A stretch of DNA of 64,000 nt from contig NZ_CRPU01000001.1 of the NCBI RefSeq assembly GCF_001096185.1, forward strand, positions 434,001 to 498,000. Direction: 5' to 3'. The DNA is from Streptococcus pneumoniae (lineage in GTDB: Bacteria > Bacillota > Bacilli > Lactobacillales > Streptococcaceae). Position 1 is the stretch's first letter. The number at the start of each line of letters is the position of its first letter. The notes under the pieces were generated by a model. It was not told where the DNA came from. It ran no database searches and saw only the letters and a list, made by a program, of their open reading frames with translations. Position numbers and translations under genes: made by a program. Positions 1 through 10,823 of this stretch are shown here, in pieces.

Positions 1-1532
<1,532 letters not shown>

Positions 1533-1613
1533 TTATCAACTTTTTTTAATTTTTAAAAAAACGTGAGGAGATTGTGCGAATTTCACAAAAAAGACCTGGA
1601 ACAACCAAGCCTT

Positions 1614-3041
1614 TTAAGTAAATAATAACTGACGAATCGCTGCCAAATCTTCCATATCCAAGTCATTTTTTAAATAATAGACTGGGGTTTGTTCCTTCTT
1701 ATGAATCGGGTTATTGGTAACCAGCAAATCATAATGCAGACTAGGATCATAGGCTTCAATAGTAATAAAACGATTGTATTCCAAATACCGTTTCAAAATG
1801 GCTGCCATCCTTGAAAAGACAAGAAAACCAGATGTCAAATCCAGACCAATCCGCATCTGCTGGCCACCGTTTTCAGCCATATATTCCATCAACTGGAGCC
1901 ATTCCCAGAGAATCTTCTTATCCAAATCCGTCCCCTGCTGAAAGGCAGGCAAGGCATGAAAAATCTCCTCTGCCGTCCCCTTAAAATCATGTTCCATCAG
2001 CAAATAAGGATGACGATTCTCCAACTGGTACTTGTAGCGGTCCTGTAAAATATAGCCCTTATAGAGATAGACTTGAGCACAAAGCTGACTGAGTTCATAG
2101 GTAACATGATCCTCTGTATAATCCCCCAGCAACTCCTCCTTCTTCATTTCTTGAATCAATTGCGTCAGCAAATCTACCAACTGCCCTCCAAAACCAAGAA
2201 TATACTCCATAGTATGAAGGGGAAGAATGCGATGGGATAGGAGGAAAGAGAAGAAAATCATCATCTCGCCATCCTCAGTTCCGAGAGGGATGTGTTGCCC
2301 AGCAAAAAAGGACGGAGCCTTTCTCAGCAAACGAAGGTAGAAAATATTGTCAAAATACCCTCGCATTTTCTCTTCTATGACTTGAAACTGACAGGCATTG
2401 ACCCGAAGACGTTGTTGACTGATATGAGACCAGAGAACCAAGTCCAATTTCTGCCCCGAAGACAAACTCGCACCGCAGATTTCTTCTAAACTCGCAATTT
2501 CCTGCTTTCTCTCTGGTTTCTGCATGTGACCTTCCCATTCTTGACTCGACCAAACCTTGCGGAAAAGACAGAAATAGAAATAGCGAATCTGATGCTCTGG
2601 ACCGCGCCAACGTCCATTTTGGATGGATAAGTCAAATTCTGACAAAATCTGATTTAAGCTAGCTAAGTGACGACCAAGCGTAGCCTCACTAATCATCAAT
2701 TCTTGAGCCAGCTGATGAGCTAAAAACTGTTGGTGGTAGAGAAGATAGACCAAAATCTGGTATTTAACAGCATTCTCCAAAAACAAGCTCCGAATATCTC
2801 TCCCCTTGGTAGCTGCACCGATTGACAGACGCAGATTTTCATCTTCAAAGGAGATATTCAGATCTAAACCACTATCCAAAGCCTTGTCATTGAGCAGGGT
2901 GACATATTTGGTTAGAGTTGCTTTTGAAAATCCTGTTTCCTCCATTACAGCCTTGACGGTCGTCTGAGACTCTTGTAATAGAAAGGAAAGGATTGAAAAT
3001 TGGCCAGATTCAGCCTTTTCCATCAAATCTCCTAAATACAT
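1614..3041 (-). CDS. Mga-family transcriptional regulator
   Basis: A 475-aa DNA-binding regulator of the Mga/PRD type. The N-terminal half holds two helix-turn-helix segments (around residues 28-55, with [13 protein letters not shown], and around 112-135, with [15 protein letters not shown]). The long helical middle and the C-terminal portion resemble the PRD-like and EIIB-like parts of Mga proteins. It stands alone between glpK and the divergent hslO, the position of an Mga-like gene in pneumococcus. Its targets cannot be deduced; the adjacent glycerol genes or surface-protein genes are possible. The ATG at 3041 follows an AAGGGG site. The family call is fairly firm, the function unknown. 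Confidence 0.75.
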   Translation of the reverse strand: MYLGDLMEKAESGQFSILSFLLQESQTTVKAVMEETGFSKATLTKYVTLLNDKALDSGLDLNISFEDENLRLSIGAATKGRDIRSLFLENAVKYQILVYLLYHQQFLAHQLAQELMISEATLGRHLASLNQILSEFDLSIQNGRWRGPEHQIRYFYFCLFRKVWSSQEWEGHMQKPERKQEIASLEEICGASLSSGQKLDLVLWSHISQQRLRVNACQFQVIEEKMRGYFDNIFYLRLLRKAPSFFAGQHIPLGTEDGEMMIFFSFLLSHRILPLHTMEYILGFGGQLVDLLTQLIQEMKKEELLGDYTEDHVTYELSQLCAQVYLYKGYILQDRYKYQLENRHPYLLMEHDFKGTAEEIFHALPAFQQGTDLDKKILWEWLQLMEYMAENGGQQMRIGLDLTSGFLVFSRMAAILKRYLEYNRFITIEAYDPSLHYDLLVTNNPIHKKEQTPVYYLKNDLDMEDLAAIRQLLFT

Positions 3042-3205
3042 TTGTTACCCCTTTCATTTTCTACCTTAAGCATAGCATAAATCTTAGAAATGCTGAAATA
3101 ATCTGTTTCTCTTTTTATTTTCATGCTGATTTCCTGGTCCATTATCCTAAAAATCAGCAAACACACGGCTCCCCCTTTGAGCATTTTTATGCTAAAATAG
3201 TAGCT

Positions 3206-4078
3206 ATGGATAAAATTATTAAAACTATATCAGAAAGCGGAGCCTTTCGTGCTTTTGTCCTTGATAGCACAGAAACTGTCCGCACTGCTCAAGAAAAACA
3301 CCAAACCCAAGCTAGCTCAACTGTAGCGCTTGGTCGAACTCTTATCGCTAGCCAGATTCTCGCAGCCAATGAAAAAGGGAATACCAAACTAACAGTTAAG
3401 GTGCTGGGATCTAGCTCTCTAGGAGCCATTATCACCGTTGCTGATACCAAGGGGAACGTCAAAGGCTACGTTCAAAATCCTGGTGTTGACATCAAAAAGA
3501 CTGCAACTGGTGAAGTCCTAGTCGGACCTTTTGTTGGAAATGGTCAATTTCTCGTTATCACAGACTACGGCATTGGAAATCCTTATACTTCCTTGACCCC
3601 ACTCATCTCTGGAGAGATTGGTGAAGACCTTGCCTTTTACCTTACTGAAAGCCAACAGACCCCTTCTGCAGTCGGTCTCAATGTCCTTTTGGACGAGGAA
3701 GACAAGGTCAAGGTTGCTGGTGGTTTCCTAGTTCAAGTCTTGCCGGGAGCCAAGGAAGAAGAGATTGCTCGCTTTGAAAAACGCATCCAAGAAATGCCAG
3801 CTATCTCAACGCTTCTCGAAAGTGAAGACCATATCGAAGCCCTCCTCAAGGCAATCTACGGTGACGAGGCCTACAAGCGTCTTTCTGAAGAAGAAATCCG
3901 TTTCCAATGTGACTGTAGCCATGAGCGCTTTATGAACGCTCTTGCCAGCCTTCCAAGCTCAGACTTGCAGGAAATGAAAGAGGAAGACCACGGGGCAGAA
4001 ATCACTTGTCAATTCTGCCAAACGACTTACAACTTTGATGAAAACGACCTGGAGGAACTCATTCGTGACAAATCTTAA
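3206..4078 (+). CDS. hslO: Hsp33 redox-regulated chaperone
   Basis: A 290-aa cytoplasmic holdase activated by oxidative unfolding. The C-terminal zinc-binding cysteines are visible as CDC (in [10 protein letters not shown]) and CQFC, the CxC/CxxC pattern that senses oxidation. The N-terminal Hsp33 core begins [18 protein letters not shown] chose the ATG at 3206 because it gives the family length and alignment; in-frame codons upstream would add an unrelated extension. There is no Shine-Dalgarno before this ATG, and an extended -10 box (TGCTAAAAT) ends only seven bases upstream, so the mRNA may be leaderless. dus follows with overlap, so the two genes are probably co-transcribed. Confidence 0.93.
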   Translation: MDKIIKTISESGAFRAFVLDSTETVRTAQEKHQTQASSTVALGRTLIASQILAANEKGNTKLTVKVLGSSSLGAIITVADTKGNVKGYVQNPGVDIKKTATGEVLVGPFVGNGQFLVITDYGIGNPYTSLTPLISGEIGEDLAFYLTESQQTPSAVGLNVLLDEEDKVKVAGGFLVQVLPGAKEEEIARFEKRIQEMPAISTLLESEDHIEALLKAIYGDEAYKRLSEEEIRFQCDCSHERFMNALASLPSSDLQEMKEEDHGAEITCQFCQTTYNFDENDLEELIRDKS

Positions 4079-5045
4079 TACACCTTTTATGATTGGCAAT
4101 GTTGAGATTCCCAATCGTACCGTTCTAGCGCCCATGGCTGGTGTCACCAACTCAGCCTTTCGTACTATCGCAAAAGAGCTCGGAGCTGGACTTGTTGTCA
4201 TGGAAATGGTCTCTGACAAGGGAATCCAATACAACAACGAAAAAACTCTACATATGCTTCATATCGATGAAGGCGAAAACCCAGTCTCTATCCAACTCTT
4301 TGGTAGCGATGAAGACAGCCTCGCACGCGCAGCAGAATTCATCCAAGAAAACACCAAAACCGATATCGTGGATATCAACATGGGCTGCCCAGTTAACAAA
4401 ATCGTGAAGAACGAAGCTGGTGCTATGTGGCTCAAGGATCCAGATAAGATTTACTCTATCATCAACAAGGTCCAGTCTGTCCTTAATATTCCACTTACTG
4501 TCAAGATGCGTACCGGCTGGGCGGATCCATCTCTGGCAGTAGAAAATGCCCTCGCTGCTGAAGCAGCAGGTGTTTCTGCCCTCGCCATGCATGGCCGCAC
4601 CCGCGAACAAATGTATACAGGTCATGCAGACCTTGAGACCCTTCACAAGGTCGCTCAAGCTTTGACCAAGATTCCATTCATCGCCAACGGTGACATTCGT
4701 ACGGTCCAAGAAGCCAAACAACGCATCGAAGAAGTTGGTGCTGACGCAGTCATGATTGGCCGAGCTGCTATGGGAAATCCTTACCTCTTCAACCAAATCA
4801 ACCACTACTTTGAAACAGGAGAAATCCTCCCTGATTTGACCTTTGAAGATAAGATGAAAATCGCCTACGAACATTTGAAACGCTTGATTAACCTCAAAGG
4901 AGAAAACGTCGCAGTTCGTGAATTCCGTGGCCTCGCTCCTCACTACCTCCGTGGAACATCTGGCGCAGCCAAACTCCGTGGGGCTATTTCACAAGCTAGC
5001 ACCCTAGCAGAGATTGAGGCACTCTTGCAATTGGATAAGGCTTAA
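4065..5045 (+). CDS. dus: tRNA-dihydrouridine synthase (DusB/NifR3 family)
   Basis: An FMN-dependent enzyme that reduces uridine to dihydrouridine in tRNA. The TIM-barrel signature is complete: the start [12 protein letters not shown], the catalytic cysteine in NMGCP, the [10 protein letters not shown] segment, and phosphate-binding ANGDIR and IGRAAMGNP. The GTG at 4065 is the likely start, as it lies nine bases after GGAGG and gives 326 aa. An upstream in-frame ATG at 4035 would extend deep into hslO. The gene overlaps the hslO stop codon by 14 bp, implying translational coupling. A strong terminator follows at 5052. Confidence 0.92.
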   Translation: MTNLNTPFMIGNVEIPNRTVLAPMAGVTNSAFRTIAKELGAGLVVMEMVSDKGIQYNNEKTLHMLHIDEGENPVSIQLFGSDEDSLARAAEFIQENTKTDIVDINMGCPVNKIVKNEAGAMWLKDPDKIYSIINKVQSVLNIPLTVKMRTGWADPSLAVENALAAEAAGVSALAMHGRTREQMYTGHADLETLHKVAQALTKIPFIANGDIRTVQEAKQRIEEVGADAVMIGRAAMGNPYLFNQINHYFETGEILPDLTFEDKMKIAYEHLKRLINLKGENVAVREFRGLAPHYLRGTSGAAKLRGAISQASTLAEIEALLQLDKA

Positions 5046-5051
5046 TAGACC

Positions 5052-5090
5052 AAAACCCGTAACTCTCTTAAAGTTTACGGGTTTTCTTTG
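5052..5090. terminator. Bidirectional intrinsic terminator
   Basis: AAAACCCGTAA pairs with TTACGGGTTTT around a ten-base loop, with T-tracts on either strand. It lies between the convergent dus and the surface-protein gene and can serve both. Confidence 0.85.
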
Positions 5091-5121
5091 ATTTATACAG
5101 GCAAGCAATATCTATATGAAA

Positions 5122-7533
5122 TTAGTCATTCTCCGTCTTTTTTCCTTTTAATAGATAAACACCTACTAGAGATATAAGACCTAAGAATTCCATAAGCAAC
5201 GTTGACATTGTTCCAGTTGACGGGAGTTGCTTACCTTTTTTATCTGAATTTGAACGATTTTCACTCATTTGATTTGCTTTATCAGCAAGAAGAACCATTT
5301 CCTTATCATCAGATTGAGTTTTTCCTTCCCTATTTGCCTCTGGCTCGGTAGCCATTTGTTTTTTAGGAAGCATTTTAATCGCAAATAAGCTGAAATGACT
5401 CGTTTTGAAAACGACTTGCCCATTTTCAACTGTTGATGGGAGCAACTCCAACTCTCCATTTTCCTTCACATGGTAAACTTGAATCTCAGACTCAATATTA
5501 CCAATTGCAAGACGAACTACTCTCTCTCCATTGACATGGGTTTCTTTTCCATCTTTTGAAAGGGAAATATCAAATATGCGCACTGTTCCTTGTCCTGTTT
5601 GACGGGTAACATTATCAATCATTTCTTTTGTTGTTACCTCTTTAAGGTTCACAGAGTCTGCTTCTGTAGCAGTTTCAAACATAACAGTAATCTTGGCATT
5701 TCCATTTTGAGTTGTAAATACCTTTTGAACAGTAGATGTCGGTTGAGATGAGAGAGTAGGAGAAAGACTGTTAGATCTTGTAGGAGATGAAGAATTTGTC
5801 TCGTTTCCTGATGGTTTACTTGGGGTAGGTTCCCCTGGTTTTTCTGGAGATTTTGGTTTAGTGGAAGCACTAGAACTTCCTGAAGAGCTGGTGGAACCGG
5901 AGTGACTTCCTGTGGTTGAATCTGATGGGTTCTGCTCCTTTTCCGCAGGTTTGCTTGGAGCAGGTTCCTCTGGTTTTTCTGGAGTTTCTGGTTTAGTGGA
6001 AGCACTAGAACTTCCTGAAGAGCTGGTAGAACCGGAGTGACTTCCTGCAGTGGATCCTGATGGGTTCTGCTCTTTTTCCGCAGGTTTGCTTGGAGCAGGT
6101 TCCTCTGGTTTTTCTGGAGTTTCTGGTTTAGTGGAAGCACTAGAACTTCCTGAAGAGCTGGTGGAACCGGAGTGACTTCCTGCAGTGCTTCCTGATGGAT
6201 TCTGCTCTTTTTCCGCAGGTTTGCTTGGAGCAGGTTCTTCTGATTTTTCTGGAGTTTCTGGTTTAGTGGAGGATCCTGAATTTGACGAAGAAGATAAACC
6301 TTTTTTAAAGTTAGACAAAGCTTCATCTAGTTTTAATTGACTTTCTGTAACCAGATTCTGTAGTTGGGCTTTTTGGGTTGATTCATCTAATTTATGCAAA
6401 TACGTTTTTTCAATATCTTTTAGATTTTTAATTAGCTCTACAGTATTGATATGTTGCTCTTTTTCTAAATTTTTCTTGATGTCATTCAATAATTTTGCTA
6501 GATGTTTAGTGACCGCTTCCTTTGCCTTATTTCGCTCTAAGCCGATTTCTCGTCCCTTATGTTTAACGACTAGAGCTTCTATCTCCTGTTCAGCTTCTTT
6601 CACCAGGTTTTCCACTTTTTCTTTACTCAAAGCCTCATCAAACATCCTTTTATACTTCTCTACAGATTCTTTGGATTCTCTTAAAAGATCTGTAAACCAA
6701 AAAACTCCTCCATTTTCCTGTTTTAAACGAGTAAGCATATAATTATCCAAAGTTGTTTTAGCTGTTTCTTTAGCTTCTTTAAGCTCTTTCTCCAGGGTGG
6801 TCATTGAATCTGGTTTTGTAGGGGAGTCCGTCTCACCAGATGTTGTTGGTGGTACAGATCCCGGATTTTCTTGATTAGATACTTCTGGCTGTTTTCCTTG
6901 TCCTGCTGAAGGAGCATCTCCCTGTATACCATCATTTCGAGAGGGATCCTTAGGAGTATTTTGCTTAGAGCTGGACAACCCTTTTTTAAACTTGTCTACC
7001 AATTCCTCTAGCTTCGTTTGCCCCTCTTGTTGCAGTTGCTCTATTTCTCTTCTATTGTGATCTTCACCAAATTTACGTTGATACTCTTTTACAATTTCCA
7101 TAGCTTGCTTGAGAACTCCCTCAAATCCAGACGCAGAACTATCTAATTCATTTAGAAGGTTAGTCATATACATAGACAAACTAACGCTAGCTTGGTCAAC
7201 AGCTTGATCATGATCTATCCGACTTTCATTATGAAAATTATTCTCTATTTCCTCCAACTTTTGAGGATTTGTCTCTGTTTCAATTTGTTTTCTATAGTCA
7301 GCTTTTCTATCACTAGATAAATCCGTATCTTCCAACTCTTTTATCAACTGCTGTCTATATTCCTTCAACCTATCTTCCCCACTAGATGTAACCATGGGGT
7401 TATTTCCACCACCAACCACTTCTGCATGGACTACTCCTCCTAAGAACAGACTAGCAACTACTACACTAGCTACTCCAACACTAAATTTACGAATTGAATA
7501 ACGTACTTTTCTTTCACTTTTTGATGCAAACAT
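5122..7533 (-). CDS. LPXTG-anchored PspC/Hic-like surface protein
   Basis: An 803-aa secreted, wall-anchored protein. It has a YSIRKFSVGVASV signal peptide (residues ~12-37), a helical N-terminal half with two related segments each ending in a motif like FKKGLSSS, and a Pro/Ser-rich part. That part has three near-identical 45-residue repeats plus a divergent fourth. A globular ~110-residue domain (ITVMFETATEAD through SHFSLFAIKM) and an LPSTG sortase motif with hydrophobic tail and KGKK end follow. It sits at the pspC/cbpA locus beside two-component system 06, which in pneumococcus controls cbpA. Unlike CbpA it has no choline-binding repeats; this is the architecture of the Hic/PspC-LPXTG class. 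Complement-factor or IgA binding is inferred only from locus. Start 7533 follows GGAGG. Confidence 0.8.
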   Translation of the reverse strand: MFASKSERKVRYSIRKFSVGVASVVVASLFLGGVVHAEVVGGGNNPMVTSSGEDRLKEYRQQLIKELEDTDLSSDRKADYRKQIETETNPQKLEEIENNFHNESRIDHDQAVDQASVSLSMYMTNLLNELDSSASGFEGVLKQAMEIVKEYQRKFGEDHNRREIEQLQQEGQTKLEELVDKFKKGLSSSKQNTPKDPSRNDGIQGDAPSAGQGKQPEVSNQENPGSVPPTTSGETDSPTKPDSMTTLEKELKEAKETAKTTLDNYMLTRLKQENGGVFWFTDLLRESKESVEKYKRMFDEALSKEKVENLVKEAEQEIEALVVKHKGREIGLERNKAKEAVTKHLAKLLNDIKKNLEKEQHINTVELIKNLKDIEKTYLHKLDESTQKAQLQNLVTESQLKLDEALSNFKKGLSSSSNSGSSTKPETPEKSEEPAPSKPAEKEQNPSGSTAGSHSGSTSSSGSSSASTKPETPEKPEEPAPSKPAEKEQNPSGSTAGSHSGSTSSSGSSSASTKPETPEKPEEPAPSKPAEKEQNPSDSTTGSHSGSTSSSGSSSASTKPKSPEKPGEPTPSKPSGNETNSSSPTRSNSLSPTLSSQPTSTVQKVFTTQNGNAKITVMFETATEADSVNLKEVTTKEMIDNVTRQTGQGTVRIFDISLSKDGKETHVNGERVVRLAIGNIESEIQVYHVKENGELELLPSTVENGQVVFKTSHFSLFAIKMLPKKQMATEPEANREGKTQSDDKEMVLLADKANQMSENRSNSDKKGKQLPSTGTMSTLLMEFLGLISLVGVYLLKGKKTEND
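5835..6290 (-). repeat. Tandem 135-bp coding repeats in the surface protein
   Basis: Three near-identical units of 135 bp (45 codons, beginning STKPETPEK and containing PAPSKPAEKEQNPS and SGSTSSSGSSSA) plus a degenerate fourth unit (STKPKSPEKPGEPTPSKP). Differences are mostly single substitutions, so copy number probably varies by recombination or slippage. The segment likely forms an extended wall-spanning stalk. Confidence 0.85.
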
Positions 7534-7609
7534 AATTATTTCCTCCAATATTTTTCTTAACACTACTATATCATTTCAATATGAACTGTATATGAATTGA
7601 ATCTTGTAT

Positions 7610-8137
7610 TTATCTCTTTATGCTTCCATTTGGGATTATAACTTCATGTAATAACTTTTCCTCTTCAGCTATTCGTCGATACAAAATAACTGCATAAGCT
7701 GGAAAAACTAAAACAAAAGTCATATAGGCATGACTCAGCAAGGTCAAGCCAATCAACTCAGGAAGTATATTTAAAAAGTAATTGGGATGTTTTACTGTCC
7801 TAAATAAGACATGATCCACAAACTTATGATTCGGTGCTAACATCAACTTGACTGTCCAAATATCCCCAAGCAGATGAATAACAAGTAGCAACATCAACAT
7901 AGAAAATATCAGGAGCACCAAACCCACAACACTCATCATATTGAAAGACGGTCGATAGACTAGGGCTTCCATAAAACAAGCCAGATAAAAAACAATATGA
8001 ACCAAGGTAAGACGTTTGGTATTTTTAATGCCAAATTCTCGCCCACCATCCCTACGAAGCCGTTTTTCATTTGCAATTGATTTCTTTAGGAACAACAAGC
8101 GAATTAAAAATACACAGATAATGATTATTGCTATCAT
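7610..8137 (-). CDS. Isoprenylcysteine carboxyl methyltransferase-like membrane protein
   Basis: A 175-aa integral membrane protein with about five hydrophobic segments. The C-terminal portion carries the ICMT-family pattern: VKHPNYF after a membrane pair and later an RIAEEEKLL stretch. This is the cofactor-binding RHPNY...EE signature of the ICMT/NnrU-like superfamily. Bacterial members act on unknown substrates. It lies between the surface protein and the histidine kinase, as in pneumococcus, so it may share the regulon. I prefer the ATG at 8137, six bases after GGGG, over the GTG three bases earlier. Fold assignment is reasonable; substrate is unknown. Confidence 0.7.
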   Translation of the reverse strand: MIAIIIICVFLIRLLFLKKSIANEKRLRRDGGREFGIKNTKRLTLVHIVFYLACFMEALVYRPSFNMMSVVGLVLLIFSMLMLLLVIHLLGDIWTVKLMLAPNHKFVDHVLFRTVKHPNYFLNILPELIGLTLLSHAYMTFVLVFPAYAVILYRRIAEEEKLLHEVIIPNGSIKR

Positions 8138-8305
8138 CACGATCCCCTTTCTTTACCACTACTGTAACATCTCTATGTTAACCCAATATGAATTGAAAAG
8201 AAAAAGAACGAAAACTGATTCCGTTCTTTGATTTACTCTATATTACTACTATTCAAGCTATGTTTCTTCAAATCATCCTCAAATAAGAAAAGAGTCTTAC
8301 TAAAG

Positions 8306-9649
8306 CTAACTATCTGGTAACAAGCAGATTTTAAATTCCATCCCTTGTTCATAAGGCAAGAAACTATAGGACATACGATGACTCTCTAAGATATTCTTAA
8401 CAATATAAAGACCCAACCCTGATCCTGTTTCTCTGTCTGTTACAATTTGTGAATGGTAAAAAATATCAAATAAATGTTCTAACTCTTCCTGATTCAACGG
8501 AGCACATGTATTCCTAATAGACAGGTAACCATCTTGCTCAGAAATAGTCACAATGCCAGATTGATCTGAGTACTTGATAGCATTACTGATAAGATTTGTC
8601 AAGACTTTATCCAAAGCCTTCAAGCTCATCCTTACTTTTGTATCAGTAGTCAACTGATTATCAATCACAAGATTTTTAGAAAATGCCAATTCCTGATATC
8701 GAGACAAAACATCTGTCAAAACGGTATTTACCATTAAAATCTCACTGCACTCTGTCCATTCTTGAAATTTAGAAGATTCCAACACTTCCTCTAGCAAGAA
8801 ACTCATCTGATCGATTTTATCAATACTCTTTTCAAGATACTTAGGATGATCTTTATAATCTCCCACATTGTATTGCATATTTTCTAAGATAATCCTGAGA
8901 GTAGCTAGAGGTGTCTTTAATTCATGTGATGCTCCACGGACAAAGGAAACCTTTTGATTTTGCAATTTTACAATTTGCTCATTGCGATTTTCTAACTCAT
9001 GAATAACCTTCAACAAGTGCTCATACACACCATTAATCTGTTTTCCAACTTCACCAACTTCATCTTTTCTGCTTTCATCAAAACGAATATTGTCATCCAA
9101 ATCTTGCATCTTACTAGTCACTTCTGAAATATAAAAAAGAGGATTGAGCAAGCGTTTCGTATAAAAATAAGAAAAAACAAAGGAAAAAGCAATTGTAACC
9201 AAAAATGTATATGGGAGATACAAAAGCAAAATATTCTTTGCTTCTTTGTAAATATCCACTCCCTGCACAAACTGCACCGTTACCTGTTTACCATCTACTG
9301 TACTAACAGGCTTATCTAACATCACGATATAATTTGATAGCTCTCCATCTTTAATATCTAAATCATGCACAAGAGGGAGCCGCTTATCTAAGATATCTCT
9401 TTTAAGGTGAGCAGATATAGTCAAGGACTTTGAATAAGACTGGAGTAAGCTTGGAATTTCATCAGCTGTCTTAGTCTTTAAATACTCCGTAAACACTCTT
9501 GCACTCTCATTAAACTTTTCCCCCTCCAATTGAATATAATAAAAAGGAAAGGTCAAATAAATAGCTATATGAATGACTAGACCAACACCACCTAGAATTG
9601 CAAAACTTCTTAAAAAAGACTTGGTTAATAATTTAGGATTTTTTATCAT
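8306..9649 (-). CDS. hk06: Sensor histidine kinase of two-component system 06
   Basis: A 447-aa membrane sensor kinase. Two transmembrane segments (about residues 15-35 and 140-162) flank an extracellular sensor domain. A HAMP linker, a HisKA box with the phosphoacceptor in [17 protein letters not shown], and the HATPase boxes NLISNAIKY, and [12 protein letters not shown] follow. It overlaps the upstream response regulator by four bases, so the pair is one operon. In pneumococcus the orthologous pair (CbpRS) regulates the adjacent choline-binding protein gene. Here the adjacent gene is an LPXTG variant, and whether control is kept is unknown. Confidence 0.92.
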   Translation of the reverse strand: MIKNPKLLTKSFLRSFAILGGVGLVIHIAIYLTFPFYYIQLEGEKFNESARVFTEYLKTKTADEIPSLLQSYSKSLTISAHLKRDILDKRLPLVHDLDIKDGELSNYIVMLDKPVSTVDGKQVTVQFVQGVDIYKEAKNILLLYLPYTFLVTIAFSFVFSYFYTKRLLNPLFYISEVTSKMQDLDDNIRFDESRKDEVGEVGKQINGVYEHLLKVIHELENRNEQIVKLQNQKVSFVRGASHELKTPLATLRIILENMQYNVGDYKDHPKYLEKSIDKIDQMSFLLEEVLESSKFQEWTECSEILMVNTVLTDVLSRYQELAFSKNLVIDNQLTTDTKVRMSLKALDKVLTNLISNAIKYSDQSGIVTISEQDGYLSIRNTCAPLNQEELEHLFDIFYHSQIVTDRETGSGLGLYIVKNILESHRMSYSFLPYEQGMEFKICLLPDS

Positions 9650-10299
9650 AAGCTAATCTTATACCCAACATTTTTCACAGTCACAATGCAATCTAAAGCC
9701 AATTTTTTGCGAAGAGTACGAATATAGACATCAACGACCCTATCACAAGGTAAATCAGCTACATCTTTTGAAATTTCTTCCAATATCTGCTCTCTACTTA
9801 AAACTTGATTTTTATGCTGAATCAAACACTTTAGTACCAGTAATTCCTTTGGTTTGAGATCAATTTCTTCATTTTTATAATGTGCTTTGTAAGAGGTAAA
9901 ATCCACTGTCACATCCTGATATTGCCAAAGATCCTCTATGACGTAGTAACGTCTGATAAGCGCTTTAATACGCTTGGCAAGCAGTACCAAAGAAAAAGGT
10001 TTTGTCACATGATCATCAGCATAGAGATCAAATACCTGTGACTGAGTAGTTTCATCTCCCAGAGCACTCAAGACGATGACAGGAATATCGTGCTCTTGAT
10101 TGATTTCTTTTAACACTTCAAAACCACTCTTCCTAGGCATCATTAAATCCAGTACCATGAGATGGATAGGGAGATCTTGAAATTTTTCCAAGGCCTCTTG
10201 TCCATCCTTAGCCATAATGACATGATAACCCTCTTCTGTCAGAAATGCTGCAATTCCTTCTCTAATCATTTCCTCGTCATCTGCAACTAAAATGTTCAT
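9646..10299 (-). CDS. rr06: OmpR-type response regulator of two-component system 06
   Basis: A 217-aa transcription factor with an N-terminal receiver domain (acidic pocket DDEE, phosphoacceptor Asp in VLDLMMPR, conserved Lys in DDHVTKPF). The C-terminal winged helix is of OmpR type ([29 protein letters not shown]). It is phosphorylated by the kinase encoded immediately downstream with ATGA overlap. The start at 10299 follows a purine-rich AGAAAGGGAGAAAG site. Confidence 0.93.
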   Translation of the reverse strand: MNILVADDEEMIREGIAAFLTEEGYHVIMAKDGQEALEKFQDLPIHLMVLDLMMPRKSGFEVLKEINQEHDIPVIVLSALGDETTQSQVFDLYADDHVTKPFSLVLLAKRIKALIRRYYVIEDLWQYQDVTVDFTSYKAHYKNEEIDLKPKELLVLKCLIQHKNQVLSREQILEEISKDVADLPCDRVVDVYIRTLRKKLALDCIVTVKNVGYKISL

Positions 10300-10823
10300 C
10301 TTTCTCCCTTTCTACTACCGAAATTTCACACATCTATTTCCTGTATGCTATTTAAAAATTTCCTACCAGCCTATCATCTATGATAATGGAATGGATTTCA
10401 TTTATCCTCTACTTTTTTGTCAACAACAACGTCAATACAAGAAAATCATTCATCTTGCAGCTTAGTTTGATTTTTCAAATACAAGCTAGAGCGGGTTTGA
10501 TAGGCAAAAAAGAAACAGGTCTCTTTTGAAAGGATAAAAATTTCAGATAAGACTGCTCTTTTTCTACTACACACGCTCTAAGACAAATACGATAGATGGT
10601 AATAAACATATGAATTTTGGGTTGAATAGTGAAAACCACGGATCCTTTAGAAGCTATAGGTTTTAGTTTCATACTCTTCGAAAATCTCTTCAAACCACGT
10701 CAGCCCTATCTGCAACCTCAAAACAGTGTTTTGAGCAACCTGCGGCTAGCTTCCTAGTTTGCTCTTTGATTTTCATTGAGTATCACTCCACTGTAAGTTA
10801 TGGTCGCTGATACTTTTATTCTT
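10300..10823. other. Intergenic region between clpC and rr06
   Basis: A 524-bp gap with no convincing gene. The half nearest clpC is occupied by a BOX-type repeat (10671-10783). The remainder should contain the rr06 promoter, but I could not pick a convincing -35/-10 pair. A 72-codon reading frame on the minus strand (10475-10693) overlaps the repeat edge, has no ribosome binding site and is not believed. Confidence 0.6.
10671..10783. repeat. BOX element (boxA-boxC, boxB absent)
   Basis: One end reads ATACTCTTCGAAAATCTC and the other end TTTGATTTTCATTGAGTAT, the two conserved ends of the pneumococcal BOX repeat. Inside are the CAAAACAGTGTTTTG palindrome and the GCGGCTAGC segment of boxC. The boxA side is shortened to about 40 bp and no boxB is present. 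BOX elements are dispersed non-coding repeats of the pneumoniae/mitis group that form stable RNA structures and can influence neighbouring genes. Confidence 0.85.

Noticed and set aside
4248-4943. 231-codon minus-strand frame opposite dus
   Set aside because: Antisense shadow of a well-conserved gene; its protein has no recognisable feature.
5649-6326. 225-codon frame on the minus strand inside the surface-protein gene
   Set aside because: It is a repeat-driven shadow frame of the Pro/Ser repeat region, with Gln/Leu-rich nonsense repeats and no ribosome binding site.
10475-10693. 72-codon minus-strand frame between clpC and rr06
   Set aside because: Overlaps the BOX repeat edge, lacks a ribosome binding site and has unlikely composition.
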